A DNA stretch of 46,159 bases, from contig NZ_SZPR01000041.1 in NCBI RefSeq assembly GCF_005280195.1, positions 1-46,159 of the forward strand, in the 5' to 3' direction. Source of the stretch: Streptomyces galbus. Lineage in GTDB: Bacteria > Actinomycetota > Actinomycetes > Streptomycetales > Streptomycetaceae. The position numbers were made by a program, and so were the translations under genes. A model generated the notes under the pieces. That model had not been told where the DNA came from. It ran no database searches and was given only the letters and a program-made list of their open reading frames with translations. This document shows, one piece after another, positions 1 through 7,915 of the stretch (positions within the stretch are counted from its first letter, which is position 1; each line of letters begins with the position of its first letter).

Positions 1-27
1 ACCAACCTCTCCGAACAGCACAGCTAG
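1..27 (+). CDS. C-terminal end of an upstream gene (partial)
   Basis: Reading from base 1 gives eight sense codons (T N L S E Q H S) and a TAG stop, with C or G at most third positions. This is what the last codons of a plus-strand gene entering from the left would look like. Nothing more can be said about the product. Confidence 0.3.
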   Translation, partial: TNLSEQHS

Positions 28-62
28 GCCGTGTCGTCCGGGGGCTTGCGGGGTCTTCCGGG

Positions 63-470
63 TCAGCGGGGCGGGTCGGCGTGGACCAGGGCCCAGACCG
101 TCTTGCCGTCGTGGCCGCGGCTCCACACGCCCCACGCGGCGGCGAGGTGCTCCACCAGGTGCAGGCCGCGGCCGTGCTCGGCGGACTCGCCGACCCGTCG
201 CGGGCGGGGTGCGCGCAGGCCCCCGTCGGACACCTCGACGAGGCAGGAGCCGTCGGCGAGCGCGGTGACCGCCACCTCGAAGTCCCGCTCGGCGCGCGGC
301 CCGTGCCGTACGACGTTGGTGGCCAGCTCGGACACGAGCAGGACCGCGTCGGCGAGCGCCCGGTCGTCGGCGCCGTGGCCCCAGGCCGCCAGGTGGTCGC
401 GCACCCGGCGCCGGGCGAGCGCGACGGACTCCGGGTGCCGGGGCAGCCGGAAGGAGTGGCGTCTCAGCAC
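63..470 (-). CDS. ATP-binding anti-sigma-factor-like protein (HATPase_c, RsbW/SpoIIAB type)
   Basis: A 135-residue single-domain protein of the GHKL/HATPase_c_2 type that is abundant in Streptomyces, related to the serine kinases RsbW and SpoIIAB. The N box is visible as LLVSELATNVVRHG (about residues 44-57), with the G1 region EVSDGGLRAPRP and the G2 region GRGLHLVEHLAAAWG further on. Family members bind ATP and either sequester a sigma factor or phosphorylate an anti-anti-sigma partner. No partner gene is adjacent, so the target is unknown. The GTG start at 470 is the only usable one, because an in-frame stop lies just upstream, and it has a GAGGAG ribosome site 5 bases away. Family assignment is firm; role is inferred. 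Confidence 0.9.
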   Translation of the reverse strand: MLRRHSFRLPRHPESVALARRRVRDHLAAWGHGADDRALADAVLLVSELATNVVRHGPRAERDFEVAVTALADGSCLVEVSDGGLRAPRPRRVGESAEHGRGLHLVEHLAAAWGVWSRGHDGKTVWALVHADPPR

Positions 471-581
471 ATCGGCTCCTCACCCCGTACCCGCCCCCGT
501 CACAACGCGCCCGTGGGGTGACTGCCCGTCAGCGGGCGAACGCATGCACGAACCGCCCGCGGGACGCGGCCCGGTGGCCGG

Positions 582-1838
582 TCAGGCGCGGGTCGAGGCC
601 AGTTCGATCACCGTGATGTCCGAGGGCGCCCCGACCCGGGTCGGCGGGCCCCAGGCGCCCGCTCCGCGGGAGACGTAGAGCTGGGTGTCGCCGTAGCGGT
701 CCAGGCCGGCCAGCGTCGGGTTCGCCGCGGCGGCGACGAAGTTGCCGGGCCAGAGCTGGCCGCCGTGGGTGTGGCCGGAGAGCTGGAGGTCGACGCCGTG
801 CCGTACGGCCTCGTGGATCTGGACGGGCTGGTGGGCGAGCAGCACGCACACGCGGGCGGTGTCGCGGTCGCCGAGGGCCTCGGCGTAGTCGGGGCCGTGG
901 CCCTCGCGCTCGCCGGTCACGTCGTTGACGCCGGCCAGGTCGAACCAGGGCAGTTCCGCGCGGGCATTCTCCAGCGGGCGCAGCCCGAGCCGCCGTACCT
1001 CCGCGACCCACTGCTCGGCGCCCGAGAAGTACTCGTGGTTGCCGGTGACGAACCAGCTCCCGTGCCGTGCCTCCAGCTGCGCGAGGGGGGCCGCGGCCGG
1101 GCCGAGGTCCTTCACGCTGCCGTCGACCAGGTCGCCGACCACCGCGATCAGGTCGGGCCGGGTGGAGTTGACCGTGTCGACGACCGTCTGCGCGAACCCG
1201 CGGCCCAGGACCGGGCCCAGGTGGATGTCGCTGACCACCGCGATGCGGTACCCGTGGGCCGCGCGCGGCAGCTTGGCCAGCGGCACGGTGACCCGCTTCA
1301 CCCGCGGGCCGCGCAGGACGCCGTACGTGCCGTAGCCGACGGTCCCCACGGCCGCGGCGGCCGCGGCACCGGCGACGACCCGGGAGACGAGGAGCCGGCG
1401 GGAGGGGGTGGGCGGCGCGGGCGCGGCCGGTTCGGCCGGGGGCGCGGGCTCGGGCTCGGGCTCGGCCGACGGTGCGGGTTCGGCCGGGGACGGCGGCACG
1501 GTGTCCGGCCGCGGGGCCCGGCGTTCCAGGACGCGCCGCAGCAGCGGGCGCACCGCCTCGCCGGCCAGGACCGCGAGCAGCAGGTAGACCGACAGGGCCA
1601 GCCACAGGAACCCCGGCCAGGCGAGGACCCGCTGGAGCCAGAACGGGGCGCCGGCGCGCTCGGCCACCAGGGCGCCGACCGCCAGGATCCAGCCACCCGC
1701 GATCACGACGACGCCGGTGCGGCGCGCCCGGCCGGGGCCGGCGGTCGTGTCCCGGAACAGGCGCCGCCACAGGTACCAGTTGGCCGCGACCAGCACGACC
1801 AGGACCGCCAGGGCGAGCAGCACGTAGACGATCACCAT
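582..1838 (-). CDS. membrane-anchored metallophosphoesterase
   Basis: 418 residues. The N-terminal ~100 residues hold about three transmembrane segments (1-22, 40-60, 70-95). A Pro/Glu/Ala-rich linker (about 110-145) and a further hydrophobic stretch follow, then a calcineurin-like phosphoesterase domain. The metal-binding motifs are all present in order: SDIHLGP, VGDLVDG, GNHEYF, LLAHQP and SGHTHGGQ. The architecture resembles YkuE/YaeI-type membrane phosphoesterases, some of which act on lipid substrates; the substrate here is unknown. It lies 25 bases downstream of the SCO4848-type gene and is probably cotranscribed with it. ATG start at 1838. Confidence 0.92.
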   Translation of the reverse strand: MVIVYVLLALAVLVVLVAANWYLWRRLFRDTTAGPGRARRTGVVVIAGGWILAVGALVAERAGAPFWLQRVLAWPGFLWLALSVYLLLAVLAGEAVRPLLRRVLERRAPRPDTVPPSPAEPAPSAEPEPEPAPPAEPAAPAPPTPSRRLLVSRVVAGAAAAAAVGTVGYGTYGVLRGPRVKRVTVPLAKLPRAAHGYRIAVVSDIHLGPVLGRGFAQTVVDTVNSTRPDLIAVVGDLVDGSVKDLGPAAAPLAQLEARHGSWFVTGNHEYFSGAEQWVAEVRRLGLRPLENARAELPWFDLAGVNDVTGEREGHGPDYAEALGDRDTARVCVLLAHQPVQIHEAVRHGVDLQLSGHTHGGQLWPGNFVAAAANPTLAGLDRYGDTQLYVSRGAGAWGPPTRVGAPSDITVIELASTRA

Positions 1839-1863
1839 GCGTCGTGTCCCCCGTCCCCGTGCC

Positions 1864-2103
1864 CTATGACGTCCGACGCAGTGCGCGCAGGCCGCGCAAC
1901 CCGATGCCCCCGATGACCGTCCCCAGTACGAAGGAGACGACGGCCAGCGTCAGGTGCACCCAGAAGAACGCGGTCGGCTGCCCGTCGTCGAACGCCTGCC
2001 CGCTGCTGTCCTTGATCAAATTCTTGACGAAAGTTACCCAAATGACCCAACTCCACACCCCGAAGGCGAGCAGGAACCAGGAGAGGGGGCGGCTGAGCTT
2101 CAT
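1864..2103 (-). CDS. small SCO4848-type membrane protein
   Basis: 79 residues with two predicted transmembrane helices (about 6-27 and 45-68) and an Arg-rich C terminus. It matches what I recall of the conserved small Streptomyces membrane protein next to the DacA-like carboxypeptidase (SCO4848 family). A much longer open frame runs through the neighbouring carboxypeptidase gene, but only the part from ATG 2103 has the composition of a real protein. It is divergent from the carboxypeptidase gene across about 91 bases. Function unknown. Confidence 0.8.
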   Translation of the reverse strand: MKLSRPLSWFLLAFGVWSWVIWVTFVKNLIKDSSGQAFDDGQPTAFFWVHLTLAVVSFVLGTVIGGIGLRGLRALRRTS

Positions 2104-2194
2104 GGGTTCAGTATCGCCGTCCCGTGGCCGGTTCCGGGACCGGGGTGGGGAGGGCGGCGGGACTTCCCGTCGCGCGCCCGGTACGTTCTGCCTC

Positions 2195-3541
2195 GTGCCC
2201 GCACCGAAGATGCCGGCCGGCAGGCGGTCCCTGCTGGTCACCTCCGCCACCCTCGTGTCCCTCGCCTCGTCCCTGGCCCTCGCCGCGCCGGCCGCCGTCG
2301 CCGCGCCGACGCCGACACCCGGCCCCTCCGCCCGTGCCTCGGCCCGTCCGTCGGCGACTCCCCCGGCGGTCATGTCGACCGTCGGCGGGACGCGCCTCGG
2401 GCAGCCCGGCACGCAGGTGCAGCTCGCCAACGGCGCCCCCGTGCTGCCGAAGGACCTCACCGCCCGCTCGTGGATCGTCGCGGACGCCGAGTCGGGCCAG
2501 GTGCTGGCCGCGCACAACGCGCACTGGCGGCTGCCCCCGGCGAGCACGCTGAAGATGCTGTTCGCGGACACCGTGCTGCCCCGCTTCCCCCGGACGCAGA
2601 CGCACCAGGTGACCGTGCAGGACCTGGCCGGCGTCGGCTCGGGCTCCAGCATGGTCGGCATAAAGGAGGGCGAGACGTACACCGTCCACGACCTGTGGCT
2701 CGGGGTGTTCCTGCGCTCCGGCAACGACGCGGTGCACGTGCTGTCGGCCATGAACGGCGGTGTCCCCGCCACCGTGCAGGAGATGAACGCGCACGCCGGG
2801 GAGCTGCAGGCCCTCGACACGCACGTCGTCACCCCCGACGGCTACGACGCGCCCGGCCAGGTCTCGTCGGCGTACGACCTGACGCTGTTCGCCCGCTCGG
2901 GGCTGCAGAAGAAGGACTTCCGGGAGTACTGCTCGACGGTACGGGCGAAGTTCCCGGGGGAGACCACGACGAAGAAGGGCAGGTCGACCCGCTCGTCGTT
3001 CGAGATCCAGAACACCAACCGGTTGCTTGCGGGCGACTACGACATCTCCCAGTACCCGGGCATCGCGGGCGTGAAGAACGGCAACACCACCAACGCGGGC
3101 GCCACCTTCACCGGTGTCGCCGAGCGGGGCGGGCGGGTGCTGCTGGTCACCGTGATGAACCCGGAGAAGCCGGACCACAACGAGGTCTACAAGGAGTCGG
3201 CGGCGCTGCTCGACTGGGGCTTCCAGGCGGCCGGCAAGGTGACCCCGGTGGGCGAGCTGGTCCCGCCCCGGGGCGGCGCGCGGGCCAGTGCGCAGCCCGG
3301 CGCCGGCGACTCGGCGGGCGAGTCCGGCCAGGCGGGCGGCGGATCGGGCGCCTCCGGCGGGGCGGGTGCCTCGGCGAACCCCTCCGGCAGCCCGGTCGCG
3401 GCCGCCACGGGTTCCGGCCACTCGACCGGGGTGGGCACGGCGATGGCGATCGCCGCGGGCCTGATGCTGCTGCTGGGCGGCGGGGCGTTCCTCGTCAACC
3501 GTCGCTGGCCGTTGCCGGACCTGGTGCGCCGCCGACGGTGA
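2195..3541 (+). CDS. D-alanyl-D-alanine carboxypeptidase, peptidase S11 (DacA-like PBP)
   Basis: 448 residues from GTG 2195 (ATG 2210 is an alternative). A Sec signal peptide (about 8-37) is followed by a Pro/Ala/Ser-rich spacer and the S11 transpeptidase-fold domain. The catalytic S-x-x-K is STLK at 117-120 and the S-x-N motif is SGN at 175-177. The third motif, usually KTG, reads KNG at 294-296. A Gly/Ala/Ser-rich linker leads to a C-terminal transmembrane helix (about 415-440) and an RRRR end, so the enzyme is probably anchored outside the membrane and trims the D-Ala from peptidoglycan stem peptides. Its last 47 bases overlap the convergent YihY gene. Confidence 0.93.
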   Translation: MPAPKMPAGRRSLLVTSATLVSLASSLALAAPAAVAAPTPTPGPSARASARPSATPPAVMSTVGGTRLGQPGTQVQLANGAPVLPKDLTARSWIVADAESGQVLAAHNAHWRLPPASTLKMLFADTVLPRFPRTQTHQVTVQDLAGVGSGSSMVGIKEGETYTVHDLWLGVFLRSGNDAVHVLSAMNGGVPATVQEMNAHAGELQALDTHVVTPDGYDAPGQVSSAYDLTLFARSGLQKKDFREYCSTVRAKFPGETTTKKGRSTRSSFEIQNTNRLLAGDYDISQYPGIAGVKNGNTTNAGATFTGVAERGGRVLLVTVMNPEKPDHNEVYKESAALLDWGFQAAGKVTPVGELVPPRGGARASAQPGAGDSAGESGQAGGGSGASGGAGASANPSGSPVAAATGSGHSTGVGTAMAIAAGLMLLLGGGAFLVNRRWPLPDLVRRRR

Positions 3542-4400
3542 CGCCCTCCTCCGCCTTGCTGCCGGTCGCCGTCCACGCGGCGCAGTACAGGACCAGCTTC
3601 GCCGTGAAGTTGATCCACAGCAGCAGGGCGACCGGCACGCCGAACGCGCCGTACATGCTCTTCGTGGCGACGCCCTGCATGTAGCCGCTGAGCAGCAGCT
3701 TCAGCAGTTCGAAGCCGACCGCGCCGACGAGCGCGGCGACGAAGAGCCGGTGGCGCGAGGGTTCGACGCCGGGCAGCAGGGTGAGGGCGTACAGCAGGAC
3801 CAGGAAGTCGGCGAGCACGGCGACGGCGAAGGCCAGCACCCGCAGCAGGACGGTGCCCCAGCCGTGCTCGTCGAGGCCGAGCTGGCGTGACGTCCAGCCG
3901 ATGGCGGCCGAGGCGACCGCGGACGCGGCGAAGGTCAGCAGGACGGCGCCGCCGAGGCCCAGCAGGACGCCCGCGTCCTTGGCCTTGAGCAGCAGGGGGT
4001 TCTGCTCGCTGTCGGGCAGCTCCCACACGGCGCGCAGGCAGTCGCGCACCTGGCCGACCCAGTTGATGCCGGTGAACAGCAGCACGGCACCGGCGATGAG
4101 TCCGACGGTGCCCGCGTTCTGCACGAGCGAGCCGATGTTCAACTGCTCGGAGATGCCCGGGACCTGGTCGGCGATCTTGCCCTCCAGGGTCTTCTGCCGG
4201 TCCTCGCCGAGGGTGGCCGCGGCGATCGCGGCGACCACCGTGAGCAGCGGGAACAGCGAGACGAAGCTGATGAAGGTCATCGCGGCGGCGAGCCGCGTCC
4301 ACTTCACCCGGTCCAGCCGCTCGTACGACCGCCACGCGTGCGTGGTCATCAGCCGGGCGATGTACGGCCCGACGCCGGGGAGCTTCTTCAGCCAGTCCAT
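3495..4400 (-). CDS. YihY/virulence factor BrkB family membrane protein
   Basis: 301 residues from ATG 4400 (an in-frame ATG at 4436 would add 12 residues that do not look conserved). About six transmembrane helices follow an N-terminal amphipathic stretch beginning MDWLKKLPGVG. The family was once called ribonuclease BN in error; its members are inner-membrane proteins of unknown biochemical role. It lies at the end of the PAP2-UbiA-GtrA run, overlapping the GtrA stop by 13 bases, so cotranscription is likely. The 3' end overlaps the convergent carboxypeptidase gene by 47 bases. Confidence 0.9.
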   Translation of the reverse strand: MDWLKKLPGVGPYIARLMTTHAWRSYERLDRVKWTRLAAAMTFISFVSLFPLLTVVAAIAAATLGEDRQKTLEGKIADQVPGISEQLNIGSLVQNAGTVGLIAGAVLLFTGINWVGQVRDCLRAVWELPDSEQNPLLLKAKDAGVLLGLGGAVLLTFAASAVASAAIGWTSRQLGLDEHGWGTVLLRVLAFAVAVLADFLVLLYALTLLPGVEPSRHRLFVAALVGAVGFELLKLLLSGYMQGVATKSMYGAFGVPVALLLWINFTAKLVLYCAAWTATGSKAEEGVTVGGAPGPATASDG

Positions 4401-4831
4401 GGTCCGACTCTGCCCTCGTCCCCGCGGAACACCCATGTGCGGGTGCCCCAGAAGCGCAGGGCCGTGGCCAGGACCATGCCGACCCCGGCCCAGGAGAGCG
4501 TGTCCGCCCGCTGGGAGGTGAGGCCGAGGGCGTAGTGGCTGACGAGGAGGCAGAGGAACTGCACCAGGGCGCCCCCCGCGTTCACCGCGAGGAACACGGC
4601 GCCCGAGCGCAGGGTGCGGGCGGCCCGGTGGCGGTAGGTGCCGAGCGCGTTGCCCGCGTAGGCCACCGCGCAGCCGGCCAGGAACGACAGGGCCTTCGCG
4701 GTGAGCGGGTCGGCGCCGCCCGGTCCGCGCAGGCCGGTGAAGACGGCGAGGTCGGCGGCGTAGGCGAGCAGGCCCACGGCGGCGAACCCGGCCAGTTCCC
4801 GGCCGCGCACCGGCCCGGCGTGCGAGGTCAC
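4388..4831 (-). CDS. GtrA family membrane protein (possible decaprenyl-phospho-arabinose translocation partner)
   Basis: 147 residues with four transmembrane helices, the GtrA/DPMS layout (about 13-36, 42-62, 77-99, 114-133). The GTG start at 4831 overlaps the TGA of the upstream UbiA gene as GTGA, a sign of translational coupling. GtrA proteins help move or present polyprenyl-phosphate sugars. In M. tuberculosis the homologue Rv3789 sits beside dprE1-dprE2 and has been linked to arabinan assembly. The same association here supports a role with the decaprenyl-phosphoryl sugar made by the neighbours; the exact activity is inferred. Confidence 0.88.
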   Translation of the reverse strand: MTSHAGPVRGRELAGFAAVGLLAYAADLAVFTGLRGPGGADPLTAKALSFLAGCAVAYAGNALGTYRHRAARTLRSGAVFLAVNAGGALVQFLCLLVSHYALGLTSQRADTLSWAGVGMVLATALRFWGTRTWVFRGDEGRVGPWTG

Positions 4832-5811
4832 CAGTCGGCCACCGCCAGCCCGTACATGGCGAGCCAGGCCAGGCCGATCAGCGCGAGGGCCCGGTCGCCG
4901 AGGACGACCTCCTCGGGTTCGCCGGCGGTGCCGCGGTCGGCGAAGACGGCGTAGCGCAGCACGGCCAGGATGAAGGGCACCATGGAGAGCTGGCGCCAGG
5001 GCAGCACGCCGGTGTGCGGGACGCCGCCCTCCTCCAGCGCCCACAGGCAGTAGGCGAGGACGGCGACGCCGGCGGCGAGCTGCCAGACGAAGCGGAGGTA
5101 GCCGGTGGTGTACTCGGACAGCAGGGCGCGGGTGGCGCCGGCCGCGCCGGCCATCTGCACGGCCTCGGAGTAGCGCTTGGCGGACACCATGAACAGCGCG
5201 CCGAAGCCGGTGGTGATCAGGAACCAGCGGGACAGCGGGATGCCGAGGGCGAGTCCGCCGATCATCGCCCGCATCAGGAACCCGGTGGTGACCACCGCGA
5301 GGTCGACGACCAGCACGTGCTTGAGGCTGACGCAGTACGCGAGCTGCATCCCGAGGTAGGCGGCCAGCAGCGCGGCGACGGCGGGGGCGGTGAAGCGGAC
5401 GGCGAGCGCCGGGGCGAGGACGGCGAGGGCGCAGCCGACGCCGTAGGCGACGGGGACGGGCACCTGTCCCGCGGCGACCGGGCGGTGGCGCTTGGTGGGG
5501 TGGGCCCGGTCGGCGTCGGCGTCGCGGGCGTCGTTGATCAGGTAGACGGCGGCGGCGCAGGCGGTGAACAGGGCGAAGACCAGGGCCAGTCGGCCGGCCG
5601 CGGCCCAGGAGAACAGCCGTCCGGCGGCGGCCGGGGCGGCGACCACCAGCACGTTCTTGATCCACTGCTTGGGGCGGGTGGTCCGCAGGAGGCCGCCGAG
5701 GAGGGTGCCGGGGCGGCGGCTCGGGGGCGGGGGGCTCGGGCGCCGGGTGCGCTGTTCGAGGAGGGCGCCCGCCGGGAGCGCGGTGTCGGCGAGGGGGGCG
5801 GCCTCAGTCAT
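4828..5811 (-). CDS. decaprenyl-phosphate phosphoribosyltransferase (UbiA family)
   Basis: 327 residues. A Pro/Arg-rich cytoplasmic N terminus (1-45) is followed by RPKQWIKN (46-53) and about eight transmembrane helices. The UbiA Asp-rich motif is N93-D94-A-R-D-A-D-A-D, followed by HPTKRHRPVAAG. This is the pattern of Rv3806c, which transfers 5-phosphoribose from PRPP to decaprenyl phosphate, the first committed step of decaprenyl-phosphoryl-arabinose synthesis. The ATG at 5811 overlaps the 3' end of the PAP2 gene by 8 bases, and the stop is coupled to GtrA. A homogentisate or menaquinone UbiA is less likely given the N-terminal signature and neighbours. Confidence 0.9.
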   Translation of the reverse strand: MTEAAPLADTALPAGALLEQRTRRPSPPPPSRRPGTLLGGLLRTTRPKQWIKNVLVVAAPAAAGRLFSWAAAGRLALVFALFTACAAAVYLINDARDADADRAHPTKRHRPVAAGQVPVPVAYGVGCALAVLAPALAVRFTAPAVAALLAAYLGMQLAYCVSLKHVLVVDLAVVTTGFLMRAMIGGLALGIPLSRWFLITTGFGALFMVSAKRYSEAVQMAGAAGATRALLSEYTTGYLRFVWQLAAGVAVLAYCLWALEEGGVPHTGVLPWRQLSMVPFILAVLRYAVFADRGTAGEPEEVVLGDRALALIGLAWLAMYGLAVADW

Positions 5812-6373
5812 GTGCTCCCCCTCGCACGCCGTGGGTGCCGGCCGGCGAGCCGGGCAGGCCCGCGCGCATCCAGCGGGCCCCGAGGCGCGCGGTGAGGGCG
5901 CCGAGGGCGGCGCCGGCGGCCACGTCGGACGGGTAGTGGACGCCGACGACCAGGCGGGACAGGCACACCGCCGCGGCGAGGGGCGTGACGGCGTGGGCGG
6001 CGCGGACGCCGAGCGCGGTGAAGGCGACCGCGGCGGCCGCCGAGGAGGTGGCGTGGGAGCTGGGGAAGGAGTGCCGGCCGGCGGTGCGCACCAGGGGATC
6101 GACGTGGGCGGGGCGGGGGCGGCGCACCAGGCGCTTCACCCCCATGCTGGCGGCGTGCGCCCCCGCGGTGAGCGCGGTCGCGCGCAGCCAGGCGCCGCGC
6201 CGGCCGCCGTCCACGGCGGCCGCGGTGAGGCCCGCCGCGAGCCACAGCGCCCCGTGTTCCCCGGCCCAGGACAGGGCGCGCGCGGCCCGCGCGACGCGCG
6301 GGTCGGCGCCGTGGGCGCGCAGCGCGGAAAGGAGCCGGTGGTCGATTCCGTGTCTCTTCTCCATCTGGTCCAT
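5804..6373 (-). CDS. PAP2-family phosphatase, probable decaprenylphosphoryl-5-phosphoribose phosphatase
   Basis: 189 residues. All three PAP2 motifs are present: K80 with RRPRP, PSSH at 104-107 inside SFPSSHATS, and SR(139-140)-x5-H146-x3-D150. Several transmembrane helices surround them. The homologue Rv3807c is paired with the UbiA-type transferase and is thought to remove the 5-phosphate from decaprenyl-phosphoryl-5-phosphoribose. The same pairing here, with an 8-base overlap into the UbiA gene, supports that role. ATG 6373 was chosen; ATG 6364 (M4) is possible. First gene of a minus-strand run divergent from dprE1. Confidence 0.88.
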   Translation of the reverse strand: MDQMEKRHGIDHRLLSALRAHGADPRVARAARALSWAGEHGALWLAAGLTAAAVDGGRRGAWLRATALTAGAHAASMGVKRLVRRPRPAHVDPLVRTAGRHSFPSSHATSSAAAAVAFTALGVRAAHAVTPLAAAVCLSRLVVGVHYPSDVAAGAALGALTARLGARWMRAGLPGSPAGTHGVRGGAHD

Positions 6374-6505
6374 GTGGACTCACTGTTCACGCCCGCGGCG
6401 CCGGACCTCTGGCAATATCGGGCGACATACCATTAATCACCCATTTCGGGTAGGCCGGTATGTTTCCCGGCTGATCGCCCGGACGTCGGCGATACGGTCA
6501 CCGAC
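6374..6505. promoter_or_regulatory. divergent promoter region between the PAP2 and dprE1 genes with nested inverted repeat
   Basis: The 132-base gap is locally AT-rich and must hold promoters for both halves of the cluster. It contains a nested inverted repeat. The outer arms are ACATACC (6425-6431) and GGTATGT (6457-6463); the inner arms are ACCC (6439-6442) and GGGT (6448-6451). Its place between the divergent genes fits an operator, but no regulator is encoded next to it. Confidence 0.5.
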
Positions 6506-7861
6506 ATGCCTGCCGAGACCGCTTCCGTCACCGGGTGGGGCCGCACCGCCCCCTCCGTCGCCCGCCTGATCCGTCCGAGGACGTACGAGGAGGCCGTGGC
6601 CGCCGTCCGCGAGTGCGGCGCGCGCGGCGGCATCCCGCGGGGGCTGGGACGGGCGTACGGGGACGCCGCGCAGAACGCGGGCGGTGCCGTGTTCGACATG
6701 ACCGGCCTGGACCGCGTCCACGCGATCGACGCCGACGGCGGCACCGTGCTGTGCGGCGCCGGGGTCTCCCTGCACCGGCTGATGGAGGTCCTGCTGCCGC
6801 TCGGCTGGTTCGTGCCGGTGACCCCCGGCACCCGCTACGTCACGGTCGGCGGTGCGATCGGCGCGGACATCCACGGCAAGAACCACCACGGCTCCGGTTC
6901 CTTCTCCCGCCACGTGCTGGCGCTGGAGCTGCTCACCGCCGACGGCACCGTGCAGACCGTGCGCCCCGGCACCGACCTGTTCGACGCCACGGCCGGCGGC
7001 ATGGGCCTGACCGGCGTCATCCTCACCGCGACCCTGCAACTGCAGCCGGTGCAGACGTCGCTGATGAGCGTGGACACCGAACGCGCCGCTGACCTCGACG
7101 ACCTGATGGCCCGGCTGACCGCCGGCGACGACCGCTACCGCTACTCGGTCGCCTGGATCGACCTGCTCGCGCGCGGCGCCGCCACCGGCCGGGCGGTCCT
7201 CACCCGCGGCGACCACGCCCCCCTGGACGCGCTGCCCGCCGGCTCGCGCGCCCGGCGCGACCCGCTCGCCTTCCGCCCCGGCCGCCTCCCCGCGGCCCCC
7301 CGCCACCTGCCCGGGGGCCTGCTCACCCGCCGCAGCGTCGGCGCCTTCAACGAGCTGTGGTACCGCAGGGCCCCCCGGCTGCGCCGCGACGAGCTGCAGA
7401 GCATCGCCGCGTTCTTCCACCCCCTCGACGGCGTCCCGCACTGGAACCGGATCTACGGCCGCGGCGGCTTCGTGCAGTACCAGTTCGTCGTCGAGTACGG
7501 CCAGGAGGACGCCCTGCGCCGGATCGTGGACCGCATCGCCGCCCGGCGATGCCCGTCCTTCCTCGCCGTCCTCAAGCGGTTCGGTGACGCCGACCCCGGC
7601 TGGCTGTCCTTCCCGCGCCCCGGCTGGACCCTCGCCCTGGACGTCCCCGCCGCGCTGCCGGGCCTCGGCGCTTTCCTCGACGAGCTGGACGAGCGGGTCG
7701 CCGCGGCCGGCGGGCGCGTCTACCTCGCCAAGGACTCCCGGCTGCGCCCGGAGCTGCTCGCCGCCATGTACCCCCGGCTGGACGACTTCCGCGCGCTGCG
7801 CGCCGAGCTGGACCCGCGCGGCGTGTTCGTCTCCGACCTCGCCCGCCGGCTGTCGCTCTAG
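6506..7861 (+). CDS. dprE1: decaprenylphosphoryl-beta-D-ribose 2'-oxidase DprE1
   Basis: 451 residues, the usual DprE1 length. An N-terminal FAD-binding PCMH-type domain includes GLGRAYGDAA, the TPGTRYVTVGGAIGADIHG loop and GKNHHG (124-129). A C-terminal substrate domain contains QYQF (324-327), LKRFG (356-360) and YLAKDSR (406-412), whose Lys409 matches the catalytic Lys418 of M. tuberculosis. The enzyme oxidises the 2'-OH of decaprenylphosphoryl-ribose, and dprE2 downstream completes the epimerisation. Where mycobacteria have GWNICVDFP with the benzothiazinone-reactive Cys387, this protein reads GWTLALDVP, placing Ala377 at that position. ATG 6506. Confidence 0.93.
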   Translation: MPAETASVTGWGRTAPSVARLIRPRTYEEAVAAVRECGARGGIPRGLGRAYGDAAQNAGGAVFDMTGLDRVHAIDADGGTVLCGAGVSLHRLMEVLLPLGWFVPVTPGTRYVTVGGAIGADIHGKNHHGSGSFSRHVLALELLTADGTVQTVRPGTDLFDATAGGMGLTGVILTATLQLQPVQTSLMSVDTERAADLDDLMARLTAGDDRYRYSVAWIDLLARGAATGRAVLTRGDHAPLDALPAGSRARRDPLAFRPGRLPAAPRHLPGGLLTRRSVGAFNELWYRRAPRLRRDELQSIAAFFHPLDGVPHWNRIYGRGGFVQYQFVVEYGQEDALRRIVDRIAARRCPSFLAVLKRFGDADPGWLSFPRPGWTLALDVPAALPGLGAFLDELDERVAAAGGRVYLAKDSRLRPELLAAMYPRLDDFRALRAELDPRGVFVSDLARRLSL

Positions 7862-7915
7862 ACACCCCCGGGACCCGCTCACGTAGTCCCCCCACGTTCC
7901 CTAGGAGCTGCTGTC

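Noticed and set aside
1864..2832. 322-codon frame including the SCO4848-type protein
   Set aside because: Upstream of 2103 it is antisense to the carboxypeptidase gene; only the last 79 codons form a membrane protein.
4828..6373. UbiA/PAP2 genes as menaquinone or teichoic acid genes
   Set aside because: The RPKQWIKN start and the linkage to DprE1/DprE2 fit the decaprenyl-phosphoryl-arabinose route better.
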